From: Aristolochia californica
Lineage: Eukaryota > Streptophyta > Magnoliopsida > Piperales > Aristolochiaceae
Direction: 5' to 3'
Assembly: GCA_029961685.1 (NCBI GenBank)
Contig: JARWKL010000015.1
Span: 18,784,801-18,848,800, forward strand
DNA: 64,000 bases
Shown piece by piece: positions 35,870 through 47,010 of the stretch. Both the position numbers and the translations under genes were made by a program. The first letter of the stretch is position 1. Every line of letters begins with the position of its first letter. The notes beneath the pieces are model-generated. The model was not told where the DNA came from, ran no database searches, and saw only the letters and a program-made list of their open reading frames with translations.

Positions 35870-36637
35870 AACTCCCACTTGGTTTCAAATCCATTTCAAA
35901 TTCCGATTTTCGCAAAAACATGAAAAATCAATTTTGACACATAAAACCATACCATGACCATAGGCATTACCTTAAACACTTTAATATACATGTGTAATTA
36001 ACCCGGGCCTACACAATATATATCTTAGATATCCAAGGCTGGGGAATAAACCAAATCCATACTTGTCAAATTTGCCAATTCAGCGGTCTCCATTCATAGC
36101 ATACTCGGACCTGAACTCAGGGTAAAGCTCTGTACCAGTTCGAGTATTAGCCACTAAGGTAACTGTGCCTAATCAGTACCATAGGCCTGAATAATTTAGA
36201 CATCCAACCCAACCTTCCTATTGAGACCCTTCCGTATATACATACAAGTATATACCTAATAAAAAAGCTGGACATCAAGGCATCTCATCGTCCATAGCAT
36301 ACTCAATACCTGAGGAGCCAGGGTAAAGTTCTATACCAGCATGAGTATTAGCCGTAAAGGAAACTGTGCCTATGCAGTCCCATTGGCCTGGACAATTTAG
36401 AGACTCAACCGTCATTCCCTATTGAGACCCTCATATATACACGTACAAGTGCATACCTAATAGGGAAGCTGAATCTCATGGCATACACTGAGTACTCATA
36501 TTATCACACAAAAGCATATGCATTTTGTCAAAATCATTCCATGGAATATAAATTACAATGTCATGACATACATTGTATTACAAATCATTGAGACTACAAT
36601 GCATACAAAACAATGTTCTCCCACTTGGTCTCATCAA
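35870..36637 (-). other. 3' untranslated stretch of element A with a ~200-bp duplication
   Basis: Between the pol stop and the 3' LTR. Two imperfect copies of about 200 bases lie at ~36085-36265 and ~36290-36475. Each contains 'catagcatactc', 'agggtaaag', 'gagtattagcc', 'aactgtgcct' and 'cctattgagaccct' in the same order. No coding capacity is seen. Confidence 0.65.
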
Positions 36638-39600
36638 TTATAAACAAATCAAACCCATGTTCCCCACATGGAAAGTGAAACTGGTCACGGGAAGACACTT
36701 GGTTAGTGGATCAGCTAAGTTATCCGGAGAAGATATCTTATAAAGAACAACTTCCTCCTTCCTCAGCATGTCTCGTATATAGTGGTATTTGCCTTCGATA
36801 TGTTTAGCCCTGGAGTGACACTTCGGATCTTTCGTGATAGCAATAGCAGATTCAATATCACAAAAGAGAGGAATAGGTTGCTCCACACAGTCTACCACTA
36901 GAAGACTTCGCAAGAATTTGCGAAGATAGACAACTTCCCTTGTAGCTAAGTTCATAGCCACATATTCTGCCTCCATGGTTGATTGCGCGACACAATCTTG
37001 CTTCTTGCTTTTCCAAGAAATGGCACCTCCTCCAAACATAAAGATAAAACCAAAAGTAGATTTTCTTGTATCAACACATCCTTGATAATCTGAGTCGGAA
37101 TAACCAACCAATTCCAACTTGTCCGCTTGATAAGTCAAAGCATATGACTTTGTTCTTTTTAGATAGCGCATTACCCATTTTACCCCTTCCCAGTGAGTAA
37201 AACCTGGATTAGCCTGAAACCGGCTAAGAATCCCAACAGCATAAGCAAGATCAGGTCTTGTACATATAAGAGCATACATAAAACTCCCCACAGCAGAAGC
37301 GTATGGATACTTAGATTCGTCCAACTTATCTTTGAGGTGAGAAGGACAATCCACATGGCTCATCTTTTTAGTGCTATCATAAGGTACTTTACCTTGTATA
37401 CAGTTAGACATGTGAAACCGATCCAGAAGAGTGTCGATATACTTCTCTTGAGACAAACTCAATTTTCGTAAAGATCTATCCCGTAGAATTTTAATGCCAA
37501 GAATATAAGAAGCTTCCCCAAGGTCTTTCATATCAAATGTCTGAAACAACCATGTCTTTATACCTTGGAGTAACTGAATAACATTCCCGGCTAATAAAAT
37601 ATCATCTACGTATAAAGTAAGAAAAGCAATGCGATCTCCCACTGTTTTTATATAAACACAGTGATCTTCTGGATTCTGAGTAAAACCATACGCTGTAATT
37701 GCTTTATTGAACTTGATATTCCATAATCTTGAGGCTTGTTTCAAACCGTAAATAGACTTGTCCAACTTACACACTTTTGCTTCAGTTCCAGATCTAACAA
37801 ATCCACGTGGTTGTTCCATATAAATCTTCTCATCCAAATTTCCATTTAGAAAAGCGGTTTTAACATCCATTTGGAACAACTCATAGTCATAATATGCTAC
37901 CAATGCCAGGAGAGCTCGAATAGACTGTATTCTTGCAACAGGAGAGAATGTTTCATCATAATCAATCCCGTATTGTTGAGTAAAACCCTTGGCAACAAGA
38001 CGAGCTTTGAATCTTTCAATTTTCCCTTCAACATTTCTCTTCCTTGTAAAAATCCACTTGCACTTAATGGGCTTAACCGATGTAGGAGGATCAACAAGTT
38101 TCCAAACTTCATTTTTATACATAGAGTCCATCTCTTCTTCCATTGCCGACTTCCACTTGTCGGAATCCACATCAAGGAGTGCTTCCTCGTAAGTGTCAGG
38201 ATCAGTAACATCTTCATTCAACTTTGTTCTTTCATAAGTTTCTCCAGCATAGGTATAAAAATCTGAAGATGATAAGAGTTGACTAGGTTTTCTTTCTCTA
38301 GTCCCTCTTCGAATATCCATTTGGGTAGAATTCTCTATATTAGAAGGAGATTCAGAAGAAGACATTTCAACACATTCTTCCAAGTGAGACTTCATACCTA
38401 AATCTTCATCACAATCAAATCTATCCTCAATGAATTTTACATGGCTACTTTCAATAATCACCTTCTCCTTGGGATCATATAACCTATATCCTTTCGAATG
38501 TTCAGAGTACCCAACGAATAAACATCTTCGAGTCTTAGCCTTCAATTTGTCCTTAGGATCAAGTTTTAAAACATGAGCAACACATCCCCATACTTTAAAA
38601 TGGTTAAGACTAGGAGTTTTGCCTGACCATACCTCATAAGGTGTTTTCTCAACCGACTTTGAAGGCACTCTATTTGAGATATATGTAGCTGTCAATAATG
38701 CTTCGCCCCAAAAGGATATTGGCAAATTTGCAAGTGCCATCATAGATCTTACCATCTCTAGTAAGGTTCGATTTCTCCTTTCAGCAATACCATTCTGTTC
38801 AGGTGTATAAGGCATGCTAAACATATGGATAATCCCGTTTGACTTGCAAAATTCAGAGAATAACTCCGAACAATACTCTCCACCTCTGTCGGTGTGCAAT
38901 GTTTTGATCTTGTTTCCTGTGGCATTTTCTACCTCCAATTTGAAGGTTTTGAAATAATCTAAGGCCTCATTTTTTCTACGCAATAAATATACTCTTCCAT
39001 ATCTTGAGAAATCATCTATAAATGTGCTAAAATACGAATGACCATTACGAGTATTCACATTCATAGGTCCACATATATCAGAATGAATAATATCCAAAAC
39101 ATGAGAACTTCTTGAGCCTTTGGATGGAAAGGGTATCTTTGTCATTTTCCCATATATACAACACTCACAAATAGAAAAATCATTATGTGAAAGATTTTTC
39201 AATAATCCTTGTGTCACAAGTCTTGTAATTCTATCTTTCTTTATATGCCCTAGTCGTAAATGCCACAAATACAATTCATTTTCTTTAATATCCAAAGAAG
39301 TAGAAACATTGAACACCATATTTCCACTAAGTTGCAATTGATATTGACCAGAATTTCGAAAACCTCTCAAAATAACTTTATCATCTTGTAACATAAGAAA
39401 CTTTCCATTGCCAAAGTAAAATGTAAATCCAAGTTTCTCAAGACAAGATACAGATAATAAACTTCTTCTCATAGAAGGAGCATAAAGACAATCTTCTAAA
39501 TCAAAAAACTTATTATCAACAAGCTTTAGCAGGTAAGTGCCCACGCCTTCCACAATGGCCTTTTCATCATTTCCCATGTAAATAAAGCTTGTTTTGTCTT

Positions 39601-40600
39601 CAATCTTTCTTAGCTCCTTGAAACCCTGCAACTCATTCGATACATGAACAGTTGCACCAGAATCAGCCCACCAACTAAAAGGCTTGATATAAATAGTACA
39701 AGTTTCAAGAGATAAGGACCCACTGGTGTTCTCCTGTTGCCCTTCTTGCATGGTTTTCAAAGCCCTACAATACTTCTTTATATGTCCTGGCTTATTATAG
39801 AAGAAGCAAACATGTTGATTTGCATGTACTTCAACCCTTTGTCGATTGACCTTTTTGTCCTTGAAGTTTTGAAATCGAAAGTTCTTTCCCTTCTTCTTAA
39901 AATTCTTTTTCTTCGGCTTCAAAACTATGTTAGCACTAGGTGAAGGTTTATCTAACTCAATACTTGGATTGAGTCTTTCGGACTGGTGGTCGATCATATT
40001 AACCAAATCAAATATAGTCCACTTTGTCTTGGTCAAAGAATAAAAGTCTTGAATATATTTGAGAGATTTGGGTAAAGAGTTGATAATGGTGACCACTTTA
40101 GTTTCTTCATCCATTGGTCTACCATGATATTGTAACTCATCTGCCATGGCAAGCATGTCATTTACATGTTTTCTCACATCAGCAGTTTCTTCCCATTTGG
40201 CACGAGTGAACTTTTGCCATAAGTTATTGATGTGAGTAGACGACTTTTTACCATATTTAGCCTCAATCTGGTCGGGAATCTCTTTTGTAGTGGGGACATG
40301 AAAATAAGTCATCAAGAGAGTCTCACTTAGAGCCCCAAGAATATGTGACCTAGAAATTTCATTAGCATTATCCCATTCCTTGAATTTTCTAAGGTCCTTC
40401 CTATACTGTTTCAGATTATCAGGGTAGTTTATTCGGGAAGGTCTTTGAGGAGGAGTATCCACTTTGATAATCTTATCAAACCTATAGCCTTGTAGCATTA
40501 AGTCAACCCGTTGTGACCAGTTCACATAATTAGTCCCATCAAGTACATTTTTCTTTAGGGACTCAGCAAAATTCTGTCCACTACTGGATATTCCTGTCAT
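36638..40600 (-). CDS. Copia Gag-Pol polyprotein of element A
   Basis: 1320 residues with no stop or frameshift. Order: Gag ~1-290; protease with ADSGA at ~312-316; GAG-pre-integrase and integrase HHCC finger (LWHLRLGH ... CECC, ~455-495); integrase core with SDICGPM, TDRGGEY and QNGIAERRNR; reverse transcriptase with FQMDVKTAFLNG and YVDD at 997-1000; RNase H with GYSDSDYQGC, AEYVAM and the final KHIEGKYHYIRD region. This is the Copia (Pseudoviridae) order, integrase before reverse transcriptase. The Gag zinc knuckle, normally C-X2-C-X4-H-X4-C, reads C265-F-F-Y268-...-H273-...-C278: the second Cys is Tyr (TAT at 39799-39797), one G-to-A change from TGT. Everything else looks functional. The start is the first Met of the frame. 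Confidence 0.93.
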   Translation of the reverse strand: MTGISSSGQNFAESLKKNVLDGTNYVNWSQRVDLMLQGYRFDKIIKVDTPPQRPSRINYPDNLKQYRKDLRKFKEWDNANEISRSHILGALSETLLMTYFHVPTTKEIPDQIEAKYGKKSSTHINNLWQKFTRAKWEETADVRKHVNDMLAMADELQYHGRPMDEETKVVTIINSLPKSLKYIQDFYSLTKTKWTIFDLVNMIDHQSERLNPSIELDKPSPSANIVLKPKKKNFKKKGKNFRFQNFKDKKVNRQRVEVHANQHVCFFYNKPGHIKKYCRALKTMQEGQQENTSGSLSLETCTIYIKPFSWWADSGATVHVSNELQGFKELRKIEDKTSFIYMGNDEKAIVEGVGTYLLKLVDNKFFDLEDCLYAPSMRRSLLSVSCLEKLGFTFYFGNGKFLMLQDDKVILRGFRNSGQYQLQLSGNMVFNVSTSLDIKENELYLWHLRLGHIKKDRITRLVTQGLLKNLSHNDFSICECCIYGKMTKIPFPSKGSRSSHVLDIIHSDICGPMNVNTRNGHSYFSTFIDDFSRYGRVYLLRRKNEALDYFKTFKLEVENATGNKIKTLHTDRGGEYCSELFSEFCKSNGIIHMFSMPYTPEQNGIAERRNRTLLEMVRSMMALANLPISFWGEALLTATYISNRVPSKSVEKTPYEVWSGKTPSLNHFKVWGCVAHVLKLDPKDKLKAKTRRCLFVGYSEHSKGYRLYDPKEKVIIESSHVKFIEDRFDCDEDLGMKSHLEECVEMSSSESPSNIENSTQMDIRRGTRERKPSQLLSSSDFYTYAGETYERTKLNEDVTDPDTYEEALLDVDSDKWKSAMEEEMDSMYKNEVWKLVDPPTSVKPIKCKWIFTRKRNVEGKIERFKARLVAKGFTQQYGIDYDETFSPVARIQSIRALLALVAYYDYELFQMDVKTAFLNGNLDEKIYMEQPRGFVRSGTEAKVCKLDKSIYGLKQASRLWNIKFNKAITAYGFTQNPEDHCVYIKTVGDRIAFLTLYVDDILLAGNVIQLLQGIKTWLFQTFDMKDLGEASYILGIKILRDRSLRKLSLSQEKYIDTLLDRFHMSNCIQGKVPYDSTKKMSHVDCPSHLKDKLDESKYPYASAVGSFMYALICTRPDLAYAVGILSRFQANPGFTHWEGVKWVMRYLKRTKSYALTYQADKLELVGYSDSDYQGCVDTRKSTFGFIFMFGGGAISWKSKKQDCVAQSTMEAEYVAMNLATREVVYLRKFLRSLLVVDCVEQPIPLFCDIESAIAITKDPKCHSRAKHIEGKYHYIRDMLRKEEVVLYKISSPDNLADPLTKCLPVTSFTFHVGNMGLICL

Positions 40601-41440
40601 CCAGAAAATATTTCAATATTTGGGAGAACATACATAATTATAGAATCATTTCAACCATCTAGTACTTCCATTTACCCTTTGGGGATTCACGAGAGTTACT
40701 AGGCAAATCATTCCACACATGATAAACAACCAACAATCACAAATCAACAAACAAACAAATAAATTAATTCATATTTACCCTTTGGGGATTCATATGAATT
40801 AATTTACAACATACAAATCTAATTATACAATTCGCATTACCCTTTGGGGATTTTGCTAATCATATAATAAAATTAGTATAACTCATAAAACAAATTATAC
40901 TCAAAATAAACACACATAAAATTAATTTAATTTGTACAAAATGCATTACCCTTTGGGGATTTTGCAAATTATATAATTAAGCTAATTTTCACATACAAAT
41001 ACATAAATATATAACAAGACATGCAATAACACTAATTATAAATACTTCAAATAGCCAAATAACATGGAAATCCTATTCAAAATACAATTCTGGGTAATAA
41101 TAAACCCTTAAAACACATTCTGGTTCATTATATTAGTAAAAACCCGGTTTGGTTCATGGTTCTGGGTCATCACCGACCCGGACCGCACAAGCCTGCACCA
41201 GCAGGCCCGTGGCCAGCAGCCCGCGCACAGCAGGCCCGTGCACAGTAGCCCGCACATAGCAAACCCGCGCACAGTAGCCCGTGCAGCAGGCCCGCCTGCG
41301 GCGCCAGAACCTAATAAGCCTAAATTAGGCTTATTTTCATTCACTAATAAATAGCCAAAAATTCCAAAACAAATATGAAAAAATATAGAAACCTATAATC
41401 TATCTCTATGATACCAGCAGAGGCATTAATCACTTGTATT
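40601..41440 (-). other. Leader of element A with repeated motif and GC-rich minisatellite
   Basis: The motif TACCCTTTGGGGATT (or close to it) occurs four times, at ~40673, 40776, 40838 and 40947. At 41180-41300 a GC-rich run repeats 'gcccgcgcacag/gcccgtgcacag' units. A sequence like the methionyl-tRNA primer site (minus strand TGGTATCATAGAG) is at 41403-41415, about 25 bases inside the LTR edge rather than adjacent to it. Confidence 0.6.
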
Positions 41441-42003
41441 TGTTAGACTTGATGTCTAATAATAATATAAACATCATAGAAAATAGATATTAAATCTTCC
41501 ATAATTCCATTATCATGAAAACCATACATAGATTATAGAATTGAAATAAGAAGAATAAAGAGAGCGTACCTTTCATCTTGAAGAATATAAACAGAACTTG
41601 AAGTGCACAAGATAATCTTTTATACTTCGTTTACAAGTGATAAGCTTGCTCCCGTTCAGCCAGACTGGGTGTGCAAATAGCTTAGCCTCACTTGTAAGAC
41701 CATGGAGGTTTATATAGATTTTCAAAGGGTGCACTAATGACTTTTCATAAGGACACATCCTCTTAGAAGAGATACATCCTCTCAGGAGGGATACATCCCC
41801 TCAAGAGAGACATATCTCCTTAGTCCCAAGGGATGTGTCCACTAAGTCAATGTACCCATTTAATCTACCTCTACAGGGGGATGTGCTGGCCATTATTCCC
41901 TGTACTGAACATCCAATGACAACATCTAGAAGTGGGCCCCATGCCTCTAATATCATGGTAATTTTATTTTATAAATTATCTATTTGAAACCATAATTCTA
42001 ACA
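41441..42003 (-). repeat. Right (5') LTR of element A
   Basis: 563 bases, the partner of 35306-35869. It lacks one base in the 'aatagc(c)ttagcc' segment and differs at a few other positions. Confidence 0.92.
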
Positions 42004-42008
42004 TTTAG

Positions 42009-42109
42009 ATCCTAAAATCAAGGTACAGAATCACGGATTAATGGAAACAATTAGTTTCCTAAAATTATGCTAATCTAATTTACATATATTCTATTACAGT
42101 CTGCACACA
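42009..42109 (-). repeat. Left (3') LTR of element B, second part
   Basis: Continues the match to 47098-47198 ('atcctaaaatcaa' to 'gcacaca') immediately after the right target duplication of element A (tttag, 42004-42008). Confidence 0.85.
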
Positions 42110-42116
42110 CTCCCCC

Positions 42117-45100
42117 TCAAGTTGGTGCATAGATATCAGTCATACCCAACTTGTCAATTATACCATGAAATGACTTCCTTGATACTGCCTTCGTGAGCAT
42201 ATCAGCCGACTGACTCTCAGATTGAATAAAAGGGAATTGTATAATCTTTGCATCGAGGTACTCCTTGATGAAATGACGATCAACTTCAACATGTTTAGTG
42301 CGATCATGTTGAACAAGATTTTGTACAATCCCGATGGCTTTCTTGTTATCACAATGGAGATTCATAGGTTTGGCGTATTCAATCCCTAAGTCCCTCAGTA
42401 TATTCCTTATCCATAATAACTCGCATACACCAGGAGCCATGCCTCAAAATTCAATTTCAACACTTGATCTTGATACTACCTTCTGTTTTTTTGTTTTTCC
42501 AAGTGACAAGATTCCATTTCACAAAAGTAAAGTAACCCGACGTGGATCTTCTGGTTGTCTAATCACTTGCCCAATCAGAATCTGTATATCCTTCAATATT
42601 AGAGATACCATTTTTTGAGAATAACAAACCATTTGCTGGAGCACTATTTAAGTATCTCAAGATCTGATAGACTACTTCCATATGTTCTTCATTTGGTACA
42701 TGCAAGAACTGCCTCACAACGCTCACTACATCGGGCCTTGTGTGTGATAGGTAGATTAATCTTCAAACTAATTATTGATAACGCCATTTGTCTACTGGGA
42801 TTTGATTTGGAAGAATTCTGAACTTAGGATTCATTTCCATGGGCGTCTCTATATGTTTACAATCATGCATTCTAGTTTCGGCTAGAAGATCCAACACATA
42901 TTTTCGCTGTGAAAGAAGACTCTATGTTTCAATCTTGCAACCTCAATTTCCAAAAATATTTAAGTTGTCCGAGATCCTTCATTTCGAATTCAGTGGCTAA
43001 ATACTCCTGTAAAACTTGCATGTCACATGAGTCATCTCCTATCACGACCATATCATCAACATATACAATTAAAGTTGTTACTTTTCTTTCTTTGTGTTTT
43101 GTAAACAAAATATGATCTGAGTTACTTTGCTTATAGCCAAACTCCTTCATTGTAGCCGAGAATCTCCCAAACCATGCTCTAGGTAATTGTTTCAGCCCGT
43201 ACAATGACTTCTTCAATTTACATACTTCACCTTGACACAAAGAACCACTTTTAACTCCGGGTGGTAGCTCCATGTAGAATTCTACTTCTAAGTCTCCATT
43301 GAGGGAGACATTTTTAACGTCAAATTTTTGCAAAGGCCAATCTCGATTTGCTGCTATAGATATAAGAATGTGAATTGTATTGATCTTAGCTACTGGGGCA
43401 AAAGTATCTTTATAGTCTATCCCATACCTTTGTGTATATCCCTTTGCAACTAGCCGAGTTTTATATCTGCCAATACTTCCATCCGGTTTCAGTTTCAATC
43501 CATCGACATCCAATTGTCTTTACTCCTTTAGGTTGGGGAACAAGTTCCCAAGTGGCATTCTTTTGTAGAGCCTCTATCTCTTCATTCATCGCCTTTTTCC
43601 TTTTTGGATCAGCTAATGTATCCCGCACATTACTAGGAATAGAAACCCTGGATAATTGATCAACAGTAAATGCATATGATTTAGTCAACCTATAGGAGGA
43701 CACATAGTATTTGGTTAAGTATTTGGTCTTGGCTTCAAGATCAGGTTCATACTATTTTTTTGGAACTCCCCTATTCAATCTTTGAGAATATCTAGGGGGT
43801 ATATTTTCAGTAGGAAGACATGTTTCATCAAACCCATCAAACATAGGATTCGTATTTACCTGAGGAGGAACATTCTGCTTTGATTCTTCAGTTGTTGGTG
43901 CAAACAGGGGCAACTATGAGGGTTCTTCAAGAGAAATTACTGAATCACAGTCTTGTTTCACATCATGACACTTAAAAATTTCATTCACCGCTTCTAACTC
44001 AATAAACTCCGCACTTCCACTATTTTCTTGTTGAACATTCTCTTCACTTGAACTTTCCCCCTGAATAGATTTCCAAGAGACTCCCACTGAATAATAAGAT
44101 ACTGATTCATGGAAGGAGACATCTAGGGTCACAAGGAGCTTTTGGGTGTGTGGATCATAGTACCGATATCCTTTTTGAAATTCAGGGTAGCCAACAAATA
44201 CACATCGCTTGGCACATGGATCTTATTTTGCAAGATTTTTGGGATAAGAACATATGCGATACACCCAAAAATTCTGGGTTCAAGTTTCAGAAGATGGAGA
44301 ATTGAAATCAAGGATTGTAGCTTACGTTGAGAAGTTTGAAAATCTAGTATTCTAAAAGGAGTTCAATTGATGAGGTAGGTAGCAAATATGACAGCTTCAG
44401 CCCAATACAATCGAGGCATGTTCATGCCAAAGAGAGAGACACGCACTACTTCCAAAAGTTGTCTATTCTTCCTTTCTGCCAATCCATTTTGTTGGGGAGT
44501 ATAGGTGCAAGGGGTTTGAAGAAGAATTCCATAATTGGTTAGAAAATTCTCGAGAGAAGCATTGACAAACTCAGTACCATTGTTAGATTGCAAAACACGA
44601 ATCTACTTTTGGTATTGAGTATGTATCATTGTGTGGAATTTTTGAAATGCTAGACACAAATCACTCTTTTTTATAAGCAAAGATACCCAAGTCATTCTAG
44701 TGCATTCATCAATAAATATCACAAAGTAACGAGCTCTAGAAATAGAGGGAACCTTGGCTAGACCCCAAACATCGAAAGGAATAACTTCAAAGGTTTGAAA
44801 CTTTTATTCAAACTCGGTAAATAAGCGATACGATGGCTCTTAGCCAGTTCATAGGTGTCAAAATGAAAATTCAAATCATTCAAACCTGAAAAAGTTGTGG
44901 TCGCAATTTCTTATGATATCCAAAGGAAAGATGACCTAAACGTCGGTGCCATCACCATATAGTTGTTTGAGCATTATCTTCACTGTTAGCTTGATTTGTT
45001 CAACTGATTTTTGATCTCCCATTCTCTGTCAACTCCAAATAGTAGAGTTTGTCTCATCTAACACCATAATCAAGAATCTTTCCAGGTTAGAATGTCCTAA

Positions 45101-46374
45101 AAGACACAAAATGAGGGCCTAAAGGTTATAGTACAAGCAAGAGTGGAAGTAATTTGGCTAACAGACAAAAGATTATATTCAAGAGATGGAACTACAAGGA
45201 CAGTTTCTAATGTAAGATTATTCGATAATATAATAGATACTTCCCCAATAATAGGAGAGGTACTACCAATGGCTGTTGAAATAACAGATTGTGGAGAAGG
45301 TAGGATAAATTGTAACTAACTGGGATCCCTTGTCATGTGATCGGATGCACCTGTATCAATAATCCAAGTTCTATTCTTAGAATTTACAGAGCATATTGAT
45401 GCTTTAGCGGGAATACATGGATGAACAACATTTTCCGTAGGTAGTTGTTGATTATCTTTCGTGGATGTCACTATAGCTTTCCCAACAATCTTTTTACGGG
45501 GTTTTTTGGAGAAATCCCACCACTCTGGATAGCCAATAATCTCATAACACTGTTGTTGCGAATGTCCTTTTTCTCTGCAGTGAGTGCATACTCGGTTGTT
45601 ACCTTTTCCAGAGGATTGAGTGTTTCGACTGCTTGATGATCCTTGTCGATTTTGGTTGACCAACATAGCTGAGTTCTTTGAGATTGGACGATAGCTCCCC
45701 ATTGTCTGTATCTGTTGATATTCTCGTCTAACATATGCGTATGTACTCTCCAAATCAACTTTGGGGTCTCTTCGCAAGATTTCTCCACGTACTTGATCAA
45801 ACTCGGAGTCAAACCCATTGAGAAAAATATGAACTTGAAGCCTAGCCATTGCAGAGTACAACTGGATTAGCCCTTCGATTGTTCCTTCATGAGATGTAGT
45901 TCTATGATCAATCTTTTGAAAAATAGCAACCAGTTCATTGTAGTACGTGGATAATGGTCTACCATTTTGTTTCATAGAAAAAGATCTATAGTTCAACTCA
46001 AATATATATGTTTCATCTGATGCATCATAGAACGTTTTTGATACTGCTTCCCATATCTCCTTGGCAGTGGAGAGGCGAATAAATCGTTGCATTAGCAATG
46101 GACTCATAGAGTCAATAAGCCTACTTTTGACTCTTTGATTTTCAGTAATCCATGCTCCAAGATTGGGATCTCCAGATGCTGGTTTTCTCATTTCGCCGGT
46201 GAGATATCCAGCTTTATTGCGAGCGCCAATTCGCATCTCCATGAGTTGGGACCATAATGAATAATTGGTCTTATCAAGGATGATCGCAATTGGAAATGCA
46301 GAATTGTCTTGGTGGACGATAATCTGTAGTGAAGGGATAAGTTTGGTTGAGGCACCTGTAGTGGTGGCCATCAA
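42117..46374 (-). pseudogene. Copia Gag-Pol remnants of element B
   Basis: Gag at 46374-45320 is one open segment of 352 codons: a UBN2-type gag with DKTNYSLWSQLMEMRIG, a complete zinc knuckle CTHCREKGHSQQQC, and the protease start WIIDTGASDHMT. Integrase pieces follow at ~44600-44360 (NNGTEFVNASL, YTPQQNGLAERKNRQLLEVV). Reverse transcriptase is at 43703-42929 (TLIVYVDDMVVIGDD) and RNase H at 42440-42117, ending KLGMTDIYAPT. Multiple stops and frame changes separate these, so B is not autonomous. Its reading direction and primer site agree with its LTR orientation. Confidence 0.85.
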
Positions 46375-47010
46375 TTTCTGTCATTTGATTATCCAGAATA
46401 ATCCCAATCACAACTTCGTTTGGTCTGGAAATTTGGTCTGGTCCGGTCCAATTCTAATCATGTTCGGTTCTGGTCTGGTTCGGGTGCGATTCGGATCAGT
46501 TAAGTTGACCTGCCAGTCTAGGTCAGTTCGGTTGGTAGAGAAATAAAGGAACGGTCGTTCCTAAGTTAAAAAAAAATTCACCTTTCTTCTTCGGCAGCGA
46601 CAACATAACTTCGATTTCCTTCGACGACGGCGGTGGTCAGCAATGATAACGGGGCGGTGGTGTGGTCGTCGGCGATCGTTGGCGCTCGTTGGCAACGAGG
46701 TTTTAGCTACGGGACCGTCGGCAATCGTAGAAAAAAAATAGTCTGACGGCTTCCTTCGGTGGTAGTAGTGATCGACAACGGTAGCGGGGCCGGTGGTGCC
46801 GTTGTCGGTGGTCATCAGCAATCGTCGGCGACGAGGTTTCGACTACAGAACCGTTGACAGTCGTAGAGGAAAAAAAAAGAGTTTGTCAACTTCCTATGGC
46901 GACAATTTTTTTTCCGACTACCTCCTTCGGTGACATCAACAACTATGGGAGCACTTAGCTCAGATCTTCGACAATGGGAAGGAAGAGAGAATTTTCCCGC
47001 TCTGATACCA
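46375..47010 (-). other. Leader and primer-binding site of element B
   Basis: Primer site at 46999-47010. The leader contains two imperfect ~190-base repeats (~46590-46735 and ~46745-46880), rich in cggtggt, gtcggc and cttcg motifs, and a GGTCTGGT-rich stretch near 46430-46500. Open frames here are short and not gene-like. Confidence 0.55.

Larger units (their letters stand above)
35306..42003 (-). mobile_element. Copia element A, young and nearly intact, 6.7 kb
   Basis: LTRs at 35306-35869 and 41441-42003 are almost identical; by eye I count three substitutions and one single-base indel. Both outer flanks carry the 5-bp duplication tttag (35301-35305, 42004-42008). A purine-rich tract (minus strand of 'aactcccacttgg') lies beside the left LTR. 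One uninterrupted polyprotein frame fills 36638-40600. A ~770-base untranslated stretch follows the stop codon and an ~840-base leader precedes the start codon. This is the most recently active element in the window. Confidence 0.93.

Noticed and set aside
37193..39943. Plus-strand open frames within the element A polyprotein
   Set aside because: Antisense shadows of the 1320-residue - strand frame.
40671..40962. CRISPR-like array (four spaced short repeats)
   Set aside because: Plant nuclear context inside a retrotransposon leader, variable spacing (about 60-110 bp) and no cas genes.
46561..46821. Open frame on the - strand in the leader of element B
   Set aside because: It is made of the imperfect ~190-bp repeats, rich in Arg and Thr, and lies between the primer site and gag.
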